Assembly: GCA_964612675.1 (NCBI GenBank)
Contig: CAZTDD010000124.1
Span: 1-20,070, forward strand
Source of the DNA: CAZTDD01 sp964612675
GTDB lineage: Bacteria > Hinthialibacterota > Hinthialibacteria > Hinthialibacterales > JAKPRU01
Length of the DNA: 20,070 nt
Direction: 5' to 3'
The position numbers and the translations under genes were made by a program. Position 1 is the first letter of the stretch. Every line of letters starts with the position of its first letter. Of the stretch, positions 1 through 7,900 are shown one piece after another. The notes below the pieces were generated by a model. The model saw nothing but the letters and a program-made list of their open reading frames with translations, was not told where the DNA came from and did not search any database.

Positions 1-68
1 ACCACTTCGAACTTATTCGACTCTACGCATAACCTGAAAGGTCCGATCTAAGAAAGGAGACTCGTCTC

Positions 69-1484
69 ATGAATGCAAAATCCTGCAGGTTACTGCCTCT
101 GATAATCGCCTTGGCGGTTATCGCTCCCGTGCACGCAACCGAGATCCACGATCTGGAGGCTCGGCATCTGATCAAGCAAGCGGAGCTCATCTTTCAGGGA
201 GTTGTCAGCGATGTTCACTACAAGCTTTCCGACGTAATTTCCGACGAAAACATCCAACTCCCGCACACATTTGTCACATTCAAGATCGAGGAGATTTTTA
301 AAGGGACAACGGCCGGTGAAACAATTACCCTCCGTTTTCAGGGAGGGAGCATGCAAGTGGCTTCCGAGGCCGATCCCAAGCAGACGTTCCCGCGATATCT
401 CATGGTCAGCAAAATCCCTCTTTTCGATATCGGGGATCGACAAATCCTGTATGTCCAGGGAAACGGAGCCAGCATCTGTCCGCTTGTGGGGATGAATAAA
501 GGACGACTTCGGGTCATCGAAGGATATGTCTACAGCGATTACGGCCGTCCGCTGGTTTTCACGAGTCAGGTCGACGAAACCCTCAAGTTCCACCCGGAGG
601 ATATCCTTCATTTCAGCAAGCTCGCCGAGAGGCTGGCAGATCCACAAACCCTCCCGGACGCCAAAATCGCCTCGCAGTTGAGCGATCAGACTCGTGAGAC
701 GATCTTCCTTCTATTGAGGGCCGGACCGGAGTCTCCCTATATCGACTATGCAAAGGGACTACTTGCCGTGGATTTGAACCGCCTGGCGGGTTTTCAGTTT
801 CTGAAAGAAGATCCGAGTCGTCTGGCACCGCCTTCCCGGCTATTCGCACCGGACGATGTTGAAGGGTTCACCCTTCGCACTGAAACGCAATCTCTTCTCA
901 CCAAAGAACCCTCGGTTCTTACCCGCACACAACTCTCAAAGTTGAATCGACTCGTTATCGAAGATGTGTATGCCGACAGTTTTGTAAAAAGTCTGGAGCG
1001 TACCGTGGCTACGGTACCGATCGGGATCAGCCAGATGCCCCCGGTCGTTGCGGAACAAGTATTGACCCATCAGTCGCTCTGCGGCGGATGTTCTCTGCAG
1101 ATGAAAATCTCGGCCTCCGACGATCTGGTTGTCGACCAGATCATCGAGAGTCCGAACAATTTAACGAAACTGACGAGCGAAACCTCGCCGCAGCAGGCAC
1201 AGCAGATCGAATTCAAGCCCATGCCCGCCGATGAATTCACTGCTTTTCTCAAAGAATCCATCACCGAATTACATACACCTGAAGAACTGCGGTCTCTGGA
1301 ACCGGTTGTAAGCCTGGATATCAGGACTCCGTTTTATGTGAATCCAATTCAACCCGGGCTCCCGTTGTTGGATATCGGCGGTCCTTCCGATGGCGAGCAG
1401 AACCAGAGTCAGTTGGACCGCTTGGAAGCCGAAGCACTCGCAGAGTCCGGTTTCAATCCGGTGTTGAAGCAGGACAGACCGTGA
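69..1484 (+). CDS. Exported protein of unknown function, partner of the downstream matrixin-like protease
   Basis: The 471-residue product begins with a clear Sec signal peptide (hydrophobic core about residues 8-20, likely cleavage after VHA at 23). The ATG follows a good Shine-Dalgarno sequence (GAAAGGAGA, ending at 60). The first ~160 mature residues look like one beta-rich domain: an 'AELIFQGVVSDVHY' stretch, then 'FVTFKIEEIFKG', an 'ITLRFQGG' strand and an 'ICPLVG' segment with Cys137. I have an impression of similar proteins next to matrixin-type protease genes, but I cannot name a family. The C-terminal half is mainly hydrophilic and has a CxxC pair (Cys338, Cys341). The protease gene follows after 78 bp on the same strand with its own ribosome binding site, so an operon is likely. 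A protease chaperone, inhibitor or co-secreted substrate would fit, but that is inference. The coding call is secure; the function is unknown. Confidence 0.85.
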   Translation: MNAKSCRLLPLIIALAVIAPVHATEIHDLEARHLIKQAELIFQGVVSDVHYKLSDVISDENIQLPHTFVTFKIEEIFKGTTAGETITLRFQGGSMQVASEADPKQTFPRYLMVSKIPLFDIGDRQILYVQGNGASICPLVGMNKGRLRVIEGYVYSDYGRPLVFTSQVDETLKFHPEDILHFSKLAERLADPQTLPDAKIASQLSDQTRETIFLLLRAGPESPYIDYAKGLLAVDLNRLAGFQFLKEDPSRLAPPSRLFAPDDVEGFTLRTETQSLLTKEPSVLTRTQLSKLNRLVIEDVYADSFVKSLERTVATVPIGISQMPPVVAEQVLTHQSLCGGCSLQMKISASDDLVVDQIIESPNNLTKLTSETSPQQAQQIEFKPMPADEFTAFLKESITELHTPEELRSLEPVVSLDIRTPFYVNPIQPGLPLLDIGGPSDGEQNQSQLDRLEAEALAESGFNPVLKQDRP

Positions 1485-1562
1485 TTTGGATGGAATAGAG
1501 AGTTTTGCAAGCCAAATGCGCCCTGTGGGATATAGCGAACCGCGACGAAGGAGAACGAAATC

Positions 1563-4500
1563 ATGAAGCGTCAACTGTTTCCTCTGTTTTTCATACTGCA
1601 AGTGTGTTTTTTCTCGCCGACGGCGGGTTTCGGCAGTGTTACGTGGGAGTGTCTTGGAAAAAAACTAAAGTGGGATTCGAACTCGGTCCGAATTCGAGCG
1701 AGCGGTGTCAGCTTTCCTTCGGGAAGTTCCTATCGTACGGCACTCGGCACGGTTATCAGCCGATTGAATCGGAATCCGAGCAATTTTGATTTTTACGTGA
1801 CCTACGATGAATCGAAGGTGAAACGAGGAAACGGCGAGAACGAAACCTGGTTCTCCAGCGATCCCGGTGCGCTGAAGGGGGCCCCGGCGATCACGTGGTG
1901 GTGGTATGACTGTGTGGATTACTGGATCTTCGGCGGCAAGGACGTGGAGCTGACGGAAGCGGACGTCATCTTCAACGTCGGAGTGACATGGACGTCGGGG
2001 ATCGACAAACGCGCGATGTGGAATTACGGCGGCGGCGCCAGGCCGTTTCGGACGACGGCGATGCATGAATTCGGCCACGCCCTTGGGCTCGCCCACGAGG
2101 CGGACGAATACAACATCATGGGGCAGGACTGGACCCACATTCACACGAACGGAGACAACGCGCGCTGCTACTTGGGAGAAGACGCTTCCGATGGAACCGT
2201 GTATCTCTACGGGACAAATTCCTCGGCGGGCGAGGATCTGGGTGTCGTTCATTGGCGACACACCGGTCACAGCGGTGAATACAGCACGCACGACCGAGCG
2301 AGGATTTTTAATTCGAGTAATTTGGAGCTGCCAAAATACTTCGTCAACGATGAACCGATCTATTTTGTAAATAACGGCCAGACGATAAAGGTCGAGTTTA
2401 GTTACGAGAACAACGGAGTGAACAGACAGAACCCGGTCGGTATCGGTTTTTACTTGTCGACCAACGACCTGATTACGACCTGGGATTCCCGAATAGGCGG
2501 ATTCAGTGCGGATCTAGGTCGTAACGACGTATGGACCGTTTCTCGAACCGTTTCGCTGCCCGACACGCTCCAGAGCGATGGAGTCTATTATGTCGGCGCT
2601 ATCGCCGACGAGAACGATGTGATTTCGGAGTTCGACGAGGCAAACAACGCGAGTTATACCGGTATCCACGTGAATACATTTACTCCGACGTCAACGCCGA
2701 CACGGACGCGAACCCCCACGCCGACGCCCACGGACGATCTTCCGATACAGATTATCACTCCGTTTCCGATCCTTACTCCAATCGTCACTCTGTATCCGAT
2801 TGCGACTTCGACGCCTACACCCACCTCGACATCAACACCGTCACCAACGCCCACGTTGACTCCGACACCGACGCCTCTCGGAGACAATTGTGTGACGCCC
2901 GGGCAGTATTACGGGAAACCGGTGGACGGTTTGAGCGCAGTGAAACTGGGGGCAATTGAAGTTCATGCCGCCATCGATTCAAAAGGAAACACGGTTTCTC
3001 TTGGAGTCTCCGACTGCAGCGACACGGGGCAACTAGGGATCTGGATTCCGTGGACGGAATCGACGGCGAGTCAGCCCGCCACGATTGCGTTTTCTGAGGA
3101 TCTGTGCCGGGATGCGCTGCCGAAGTCGGTTCAAATCACGTTGAGGCATTACAATCACGCCATCCTGCGCGCCTACGACGGTACGGGAGCCCTGGTAGAC
3201 ACAGCGAGCGCGGCGCCCTCGTCCGCGATTCAAACACTCACACTCACAGGGGCGAGCGGCATTCGGAAGATCACGGTTGAAGGTTCCGAGATTTGTTTGT
3301 TGGCGATTTGTTGGGAGTGCGAAGCGAAATCTGAACCGACTTTTATTCGGCCAAGCCCGACACCGGCGCGCGCTGCCGCTCCTGCAAGTCAGCTTGTTCT
3401 TTCGCAAGGGTACGGAGGGAAGACCTCGGTCAATCGGCGAGAAACGTCGACCTTGCGAATCATTGAGGGAAGCGCCTTTCCGGGATTGCCGAAGAATTTT
3501 GCGGCGCTGCTTGGAACTTCCGTTTTGCGCTCCGCCAATACGGCTGTAGGCGATATCGACGGTGACGGAAGCAACGATATCATCGTCGGATTCGGACCCG
3601 GCGGCCACGGCTCAATCGCACCTTCTGTTGTGACGGCTTGGAGAACTGCCGGTGGAATTCACGGTCCGTCGGTGATTACCTCCTTCAATGTGTTTGTCAC
3701 CAGCTCCCCAAATCCCTTACTCCGTAACCCGCACGGTGCATTGAACCTGGTCGCCGGAGATTTTGTCGGCGCTGACCTTCCCATGGTTGTCGCCGCGCAG
3801 GGTCTTGGGGGAAGCAACCAACTTCGAATTCTCCGCTATGCGGAGGGCGTTGCACGGGAACGTCTGGAGATCGCGGGTACTTTCCAGGGACTTACCGGTG
3901 CTGCGGTCAGACAAAATGGATCGGGCGGTACGAGCGTGGCCGCGGGCGATCTGGATAATGATGGATTGGATGAGTTGCTGGTCGGACAAATGAATGGGGA
4001 TGGTGCGACCACCCTGTTCCAGGTGCTAAACCTGGCGCAAAGCGATGACGGGCGGGTTTATGTGGAACAACGCTCGGCCCCGATTCAGGCAATGCCCGTG
4101 CTGTTCCACGGATTGGGAGGTGTCAATTTCGCCGTCGGGGATGTAGACGGCGACGGCGACAACGAGATTATTGCGGCCACGGCGGGCGACCCGGAGGGTG
4201 CGAACAACCCGCTGCTCAAGAATTTCATTCGCATATTTGACACGAGCTCCGGAGAGCCCGGCGCAGGCTTGCTTGTGAACGCGGTGACCGGTCCTATGCA
4301 GGTCTTTGGGGCATCTCTCAATCCCTCAGGCGGTTTGGGAGTCGCTGCAGGGAATGTGGATGAGGATCCGGCTGATGAGATTCTTGTGTCAACACAGGCG
4401 ATTATCGGTCTGAATGAGACCACCGGAGAAGTTTCTTTCACGTATCCCGCGGAGCAATGTTATGTAAGCGGTCTGAATATCGAGGTGGATGAGGATGGAT

Positions 4501-4604
4501 CGATAACGGGATTCTCGCCTGCGCTGCCGCGTTTCCAGCCTTTCAGCGGCGATTACAATCCTCTGTCGGGTGCGGTCAATATTGAGGTATGCCCAGTGGA
4601 GTGA
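1563..4604 (+). CDS. Secreted matrixin-like zinc metalloprotease with CARDB-like domain, Pro/Thr linker and FG-GAP repeats
   Basis: The 1013-residue protein has a signal peptide (about residues 1-24). Its catalytic domain carries the metzincin zinc site HEFGHALGLAH: His168, His172 and His178 bind zinc and Glu169 is the general base. The Met-turn follows at once (NIMGQ, Met186), as in matrixins (peptidase M10 type). Residues about 276-368 resemble a CARDB/immunoglobulin-like domain ('YYVGAIADENDVISEFDEANN'). A Pro/Thr/Ser linker spans about 373-440. A Cys-containing beta-rich region covers about 443-590. The C-terminal third has four FG-GAP/VCBS-type calcium-loop repeats starting near 661, 793, 857 and 928 (for example GDIDGDGSND, GDVDGDGDNE; the last, GNVDEDPADE, is degenerate). 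The ATG is preceded by GAAGGAGA. The role is probably extracellular proteolysis with calcium-stabilised binding modules; the substrate is unknown. No propeptide cysteine switch is evident: the catalytic domain starts almost directly after the signal peptide. Confidence 0.9.
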   Translation: MKRQLFPLFFILQVCFFSPTAGFGSVTWECLGKKLKWDSNSVRIRASGVSFPSGSSYRTALGTVISRLNRNPSNFDFYVTYDESKVKRGNGENETWFSSDPGALKGAPAITWWWYDCVDYWIFGGKDVELTEADVIFNVGVTWTSGIDKRAMWNYGGGARPFRTTAMHEFGHALGLAHEADEYNIMGQDWTHIHTNGDNARCYLGEDASDGTVYLYGTNSSAGEDLGVVHWRHTGHSGEYSTHDRARIFNSSNLELPKYFVNDEPIYFVNNGQTIKVEFSYENNGVNRQNPVGIGFYLSTNDLITTWDSRIGGFSADLGRNDVWTVSRTVSLPDTLQSDGVYYVGAIADENDVISEFDEANNASYTGIHVNTFTPTSTPTRTRTPTPTPTDDLPIQIITPFPILTPIVTLYPIATSTPTPTSTSTPSPTPTLTPTPTPLGDNCVTPGQYYGKPVDGLSAVKLGAIEVHAAIDSKGNTVSLGVSDCSDTGQLGIWIPWTESTASQPATIAFSEDLCRDALPKSVQITLRHYNHAILRAYDGTGALVDTASAAPSSAIQTLTLTGASGIRKITVEGSEICLLAICWECEAKSEPTFIRPSPTPARAAAPASQLVLSQGYGGKTSVNRRETSTLRIIEGSAFPGLPKNFAALLGTSVLRSANTAVGDIDGDGSNDIIVGFGPGGHGSIAPSVVTAWRTAGGIHGPSVITSFNVFVTSSPNPLLRNPHGALNLVAGDFVGADLPMVVAAQGLGGSNQLRILRYAEGVARERLEIAGTFQGLTGAAVRQNGSGGTSVAAGDLDNDGLDELLVGQMNGDGATTLFQVLNLAQSDDGRVYVEQRSAPIQAMPVLFHGLGGVNFAVGDVDGDGDNEIIAATAGDPEGANNPLLKNFIRIFDTSSGEPGAGLLVNAVTGPMQVFGASLNPSGGLGVAAGNVDEDPADEILVSTQAIIGLNETTGEVSFTYPAEQCYVSGLNIEVDEDGSITGFSPALPRFQPFSGDYNPLSGAVNIEVCPVE
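2679..2880 (+). repeat. Low-complexity coding repeat for the Pro/Thr linker
   Basis: Within the protease gene, degenerate ACN-CCN codons alternate to encode TP/TPT-type repeats (two blocks, around 2679-2737 and 2806-2874) separated by a short Ile/Pro-rich stretch. Such linkers typically join catalytic and binding modules of secreted proteins and are often glycosylated. The reverse frame shows a Val/Gly run that is only a shadow of this repeat. Confidence 0.8.
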
Positions 4605-4632
4605 AATAGGACAAATACGAATCATTCCCGGG

Positions 4633-6648
4633 TCAGGATTCAGAATTCTCTCTTGAATTCTGATCCGGGATTGGGAAGAAGATCTTGAACGTGGTTCCTT
4701 CACCCGGTTGGCTGTCGAAATCCATCCAGCCGTCGTGCTGTTTCACGAGGCCGTGTGCGCCGGCCAAACTCAGCCCGGTTCCTTGTCCAATTTCTTTTGT
4801 TGTGAAAAACGGCTCGAATATTCTCTGCTGGACTTCTTGAGTCATTCCGCAGCCGTTATCCGAAACACTCAGGACTACGAAAGAGCCCGTTCGGGCGTCG
4901 GAACGATCCCGGCAATAATCTTCGTCGATGTTGGTGAGCCCTGTCTCCACTCGGATTTCAAAAGAATCGTCTTTTCGTTCAGGGCTCGTTTCTTCTTCGA
5001 TAACTCGCATCATTGCTTCGCGGGCGTTTGTACAGAGACTTATGAGGGTTGTTTTAATTAACTCTTTATCGGCCTCGATTCGCGGCAGGTTGTCGGCGAT
5101 TTGACAAGTAAAACGTATGCGGTTGTCGAGAGAAGTTCTAAAGGTCTCGTCCACTTCTTTGACTATGCTATTTAATTGAACCGGACTTCGAGCCAGCATG
5201 GATTTTCGTCCGAAGGCCAATAGCTGCCGTACGATGGTTGCGGCCCGGTCGGCGGCATTGTTTGCGTCTGTGAAATACTCTTTAAGCGATTCGGGGGCGT
5301 CCATTTCAGCCAACTGTAAATTCCCGATAATCCCCATCAACAGATTATTGATATAATGGGCGACACCACCGGCCAGGTGTCCTACAGTCTCCATTCGTTT
5401 GGATTCCTGCAGCCGTTGCTCGATCTTCGCCTTTTCTTTCTGTGCTTTTACTTGTTCGGTAATATTTCTGGATATACGTGCAACGGTGCTGATCCGGCCT
5501 TCATTGTTCCAAACGGGATAGATCACCTCGGAGAACCACAGATCCTCCCCGTTGTAGGCTCTCTTGGTTTCACTCGTTATGCTGTTTCCCGTTCGACCGA
5601 CCGACTCGATTTGTCGGACGATTCTGTTGGCCTCTTCCGGCTCGAAAAAGTCCTGCGGTGTTTTCCCGACAACATCGACGGCGGAGAGTCCATATCGGCT
5701 TGGGCCGCTATAATAAATATACCTTCCGGTAAGAGAGTGAAGTGCAATAATATCCTCCGCGCTTTCGATCAGAAGGCGGAGGCGTTCCTCACTTTCTTTG
5801 AGCGCCTTTTCGGTACCGACTTTTCCGATGACACCTCCGACTTTCTTTGCAACAGCGCCGATGAGGGCTTTCTCTTCCTCTCGAAACGGTTCTTCAATTT
5901 CCTGCGCATAGAACACGTCGAGATTCCCCACGGGTTCGCCGTGTATTAGAATGGGGGCAGATTCTCGTATGGGGCTTTTTCGGAAATTCTTTGTACGGAA
6001 TACTTCCGTTCCAAAAGTGATGCGGGCGGAGACCTGCTCCGGGGATGCCATGGAGGGGGGAATCAGATCGACCGCTTCCTGCAGAATCTGCAACAGCGAT
6101 ACGTCCGTTCTTTCCATCACCGATGTAAGTGCATATAGGCAATCGAGTTCTTTGACTCGTTGTTCCAACTTTGCTGTAAGATCTTCCAGTCTCTGGTTTT
6201 TCAGATTGAGTTCATGCTTTGTTTTTTGAAGTTCCCGAGTGACCGTCGCGAATTCGTTGGTGAGTTGGACATATTCCTGGGCTGCTTGTGTACTTAACGG
6301 AGGCATGGGTTCACAGATCAGCAGGGCACGGTCAGGCTGGACGGGGAGAATATGGCACACGTAGGAAGAAGGCAGTCGTTCCGATCCATTAGCGAAATCC
6401 AAATTCTCATGCGTCGGAGTATCTGTGGACAGAGAGCGTTGGAGCATCTCCTTGATGCGTGGTTTGCCGCTGGTGATAACCAGATCGCTAACGGAATCCG
6501 ACTGTGGGGTTTGCGATCTCAATAGTTCCAATCGGTTATTGCATTCGATGAAGTTGCCGTGTCGATCCAGCACGGCGATCAATAATGAAGAATCATGTAT
6601 TAGCCAACCAGAAGCGTGTTCCGAAAACAGGGCAAATAAATCGTTCAT
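4633..6648 (-). CDS. Soluble PAS-GAF-PAS sensor histidine kinase
   Basis: The 671-residue protein has no membrane segment or signal peptide, so it is probably cytosolic. Order of domains: N-terminal PAS (about 15-115), coiled coil (about 122-175), GAF-like region (about 175-280), second PAS with PAC (about 289-400), short helix, H-box, and HATPase_c. Visible kinase motifs are the phosphoacceptor H-box AGGVAHYINNLL with His431, N-box Asn541 (LCTNAREAM), G1 box DNGCGM (Asp597), F-box IFEPFFTTK and G2 box GQGTGLSLAGAHG. The residue after the phospho-His is Tyr432 rather than the common Asp/Glu. There is no receiver domain and no response regulator in the window. The gene starts 15 bp after the B12-binding gene, with no Shine-Dalgarno sequence in the A-rich gap, implying translational coupling and a shared pathway. 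The kinase assignment is firm; the signal is inferred from the partner. Confidence 0.93.
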   Translation of the reverse strand: MNDLFALFSEHASGWLIHDSSLLIAVLDRHGNFIECNNRLELLRSQTPQSDSVSDLVITSGKPRIKEMLQRSLSTDTPTHENLDFANGSERLPSSYVCHILPVQPDRALLICEPMPPLSTQAAQEYVQLTNEFATVTRELQKTKHELNLKNQRLEDLTAKLEQRVKELDCLYALTSVMERTDVSLLQILQEAVDLIPPSMASPEQVSARITFGTEVFRTKNFRKSPIRESAPILIHGEPVGNLDVFYAQEIEEPFREEEKALIGAVAKKVGGVIGKVGTEKALKESEERLRLLIESAEDIIALHSLTGRYIYYSGPSRYGLSAVDVVGKTPQDFFEPEEANRIVRQIESVGRTGNSITSETKRAYNGEDLWFSEVIYPVWNNEGRISTVARISRNITEQVKAQKEKAKIEQRLQESKRMETVGHLAGGVAHYINNLLMGIIGNLQLAEMDAPESLKEYFTDANNAADRAATIVRQLLAFGRKSMLARSPVQLNSIVKEVDETFRTSLDNRIRFTCQIADNLPRIEADKELIKTTLISLCTNAREAMMRVIEEETSPERKDDSFEIRVETGLTNIDEDYCRDRSDARTGSFVVLSVSDNGCGMTQEVQQRIFEPFFTTKEIGQGTGLSLAGAHGLVKQHDGWMDFDSQPGEGTTFKIFFPIPDQNSRENSES
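4637..4667. terminator. Hairpin between convergent genes, candidate shared terminator
   Basis: CAGAATTC (4641-4648) and GAATTCTG (4655-4662) form a perfect 8-bp stem with a TCTCTT loop. GGAT on the left and ATCC on the right extend it after a one-base bulge. It lies about 35 bases past the protease stop and inside the last codons of the convergent kinase gene. Neither strand has a T-tract after the stem, so classical intrinsic termination is not supported. It may act as a 3'-end stabiliser or a weak bidirectional terminator. Confidence 0.35.
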
Positions 6649-6663
6649 GTTTTTGAAATAGTT

Positions 6664-7770
6664 TTAGTTTTCACGCGAACCGTCATTGATGTACCTGACA
6701 CAATCCGTAGCAGTGACTGAGTACCCGTCGGCTCCCACGGTTTTCCAGAGATCGATTTCGAATTGGTATACCTGGCCGCCTGCGACAATATGGGTGTGTT
6801 TTAGTTCATCTATAGTCTTGATTTGCTTCACGAGAGAGGCCACCGCGGGTAAATTAGAAATTAAACTCGTTGACAGGCAGAGAAATCGCGGTCGGACTCT
6901 GAGAACGAAATCGAAAATACTGTCCGCCGGACTGTTTGCCCCCATGTAATGGACATTCCAGCCGTCGATTTCAAGCAAATCGGCGACAATGCGTGCACCG
7001 ATTTCGTGGAGTTCGTTGGGGGTAGCGGAGACGACAATCGTTCCTCTCTCGCGGGGCAGCTCGAGAATCATTGGATAGAAGATGGACATTACACGCTGTG
7101 TGATCGAAGTCGCCAAATGCTCTTGTCCGACGGTGATCTCCCCCTCTTCCCACAAGCGTCCGATTTCCTGCATTGCGGGGGCGATGATTTGTTCCCACCA
7201 GACAGGGATCTTCTGGGAATTCTGGACAAACTCGCTTGTAACCTGTATGGCTTCATTCAAGTCGGGTTTGAGGACAGCCTTTTTGTATTTTTTGAAATAG
7301 GGAACGATGTCCTCGGAGACCGACGGGGTTTTGCATGTCGATTGGGAGAGTTGTAGAAATGTGGTGTGTTCGTCGATCATCAGTGAATAGACTGCTTTGA
7401 TTTCCTGTGCGCAAGAGGCGTCTACATAGGCGTCCAGTGCGTCCATCCAGGCGGTCAATTCGATGGGGAAATAGCGTGGGGAGAATCCTCTTGATATATA
7501 GGTTCGATAGACCCACACGATAGTCTCCACCATTGCGTGTGCGCTCTTCAACCGGAATTGAGAGAGCATAAACTGCGCGTGGTTCGAGTGGTTGTTGCGC
7601 ATTACTTCTACCGGATTCGGACCGATCAGATCGCGGAAATCGTCGCGTTCTTCGAGCGTGCGATTAACGTGTTCCGCAAAAACTTCCATTTTCTGCTCAT
7701 ATGCGGCCGCCGAATCGGGTGAAATTGATTCGAGAGCGTTTTTGAATTTATCGACTATCGAAGAAATCAC
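6664..7770 (-). CDS. Cobalamin-binding sensor-like protein with W-x9-E-H motif
   Basis: The 368-residue protein has a helical N-terminal region (about 1-150) that I do not recognise, then a four-helix B12 cap domain (about 165-235) and a Rossmann-like B12-binding domain (about 240-365). The cap contains Trp207-x9-Glu217-His218, the signature of the CarH/AerR photoreceptor class, where these residues sit over the upper face of the cobalamin. The lower ligand motif is E-L-H-E-I-G with His255 (an ExHxxG form of DxHxxG), followed by 'CLSTSL' and a GG loop (VAGGQVY). No MerR-type DNA-binding domain and no methyltransferase or mutase catalytic domain is present, so a sensory role is more likely than an enzymatic one. 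Start is GTG with GGAGG at 7780-7784, nine bases upstream. The sensor kinase gene follows after 15 bp, making it the obvious output partner. The B12-binding call is strong; light sensing is inference. Confidence 0.9.
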   Translation of the reverse strand: MISSIVDKFKNALESISPDSAAAYEQKMEVFAEHVNRTLEERDDFRDLIGPNPVEVMRNNHSNHAQFMLSQFRLKSAHAMVETIVWVYRTYISRGFSPRYFPIELTAWMDALDAYVDASCAQEIKAVYSLMIDEHTTFLQLSQSTCKTPSVSEDIVPYFKKYKKAVLKPDLNEAIQVTSEFVQNSQKIPVWWEQIIAPAMQEIGRLWEEGEITVGQEHLATSITQRVMSIFYPMILELPRERGTIVVSATPNELHEIGARIVADLLEIDGWNVHYMGANSPADSIFDFVLRVRPRFLCLSTSLISNLPAVASLVKQIKTIDELKHTHIVAGGQVYQFEIDLWKTVGADGYSVTATDCVRYINDGSREN

Positions 7771-7832
7771 GTAACGGTACCTCCGTGAATATACTTGTAC
7801 GAGATGTTCGAACGGTGTACCCCAAGCACGCC

Positions 7833-7854
7833 CCTTCGCCTGGACAGCGAAAGG
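7833..7854 (-). terminator. Weak hairpin downstream of the hydrolase gene
   Basis: In the 130-bp gap between the hydrolase and B12-protein genes, CCTTCGC (7833-7839) can pair with GCGAAAGG (7847-7854) around a one-base bulge. No T-run follows in the minus direction. An 8-bp palindrome GTTCGAAC lies nearby at 7806-7813. The gap may separate two transcription units, but the evidence is slight. Confidence 0.22.
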
Positions 7855-7900
7855 AAAGGAAGATGGCAGAAGAAAACAACTATGTCATTCGCACGTTCTG

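Noticed and set aside
2654..2887. Minus-strand frame encoding a Val/Gly repeat protein
   Set aside because: It is the reverse shadow of the Pro/Thr linker codons in the protease gene; no ribosome binding site or independent support.
7789..7794. TATATT as a -10 box for the B12-sensor gene
   Set aside because: It is so close to the GTG that the transcript would begin within or at the GGAGG ribosome binding site, and no -35 box is seen at proper distance.
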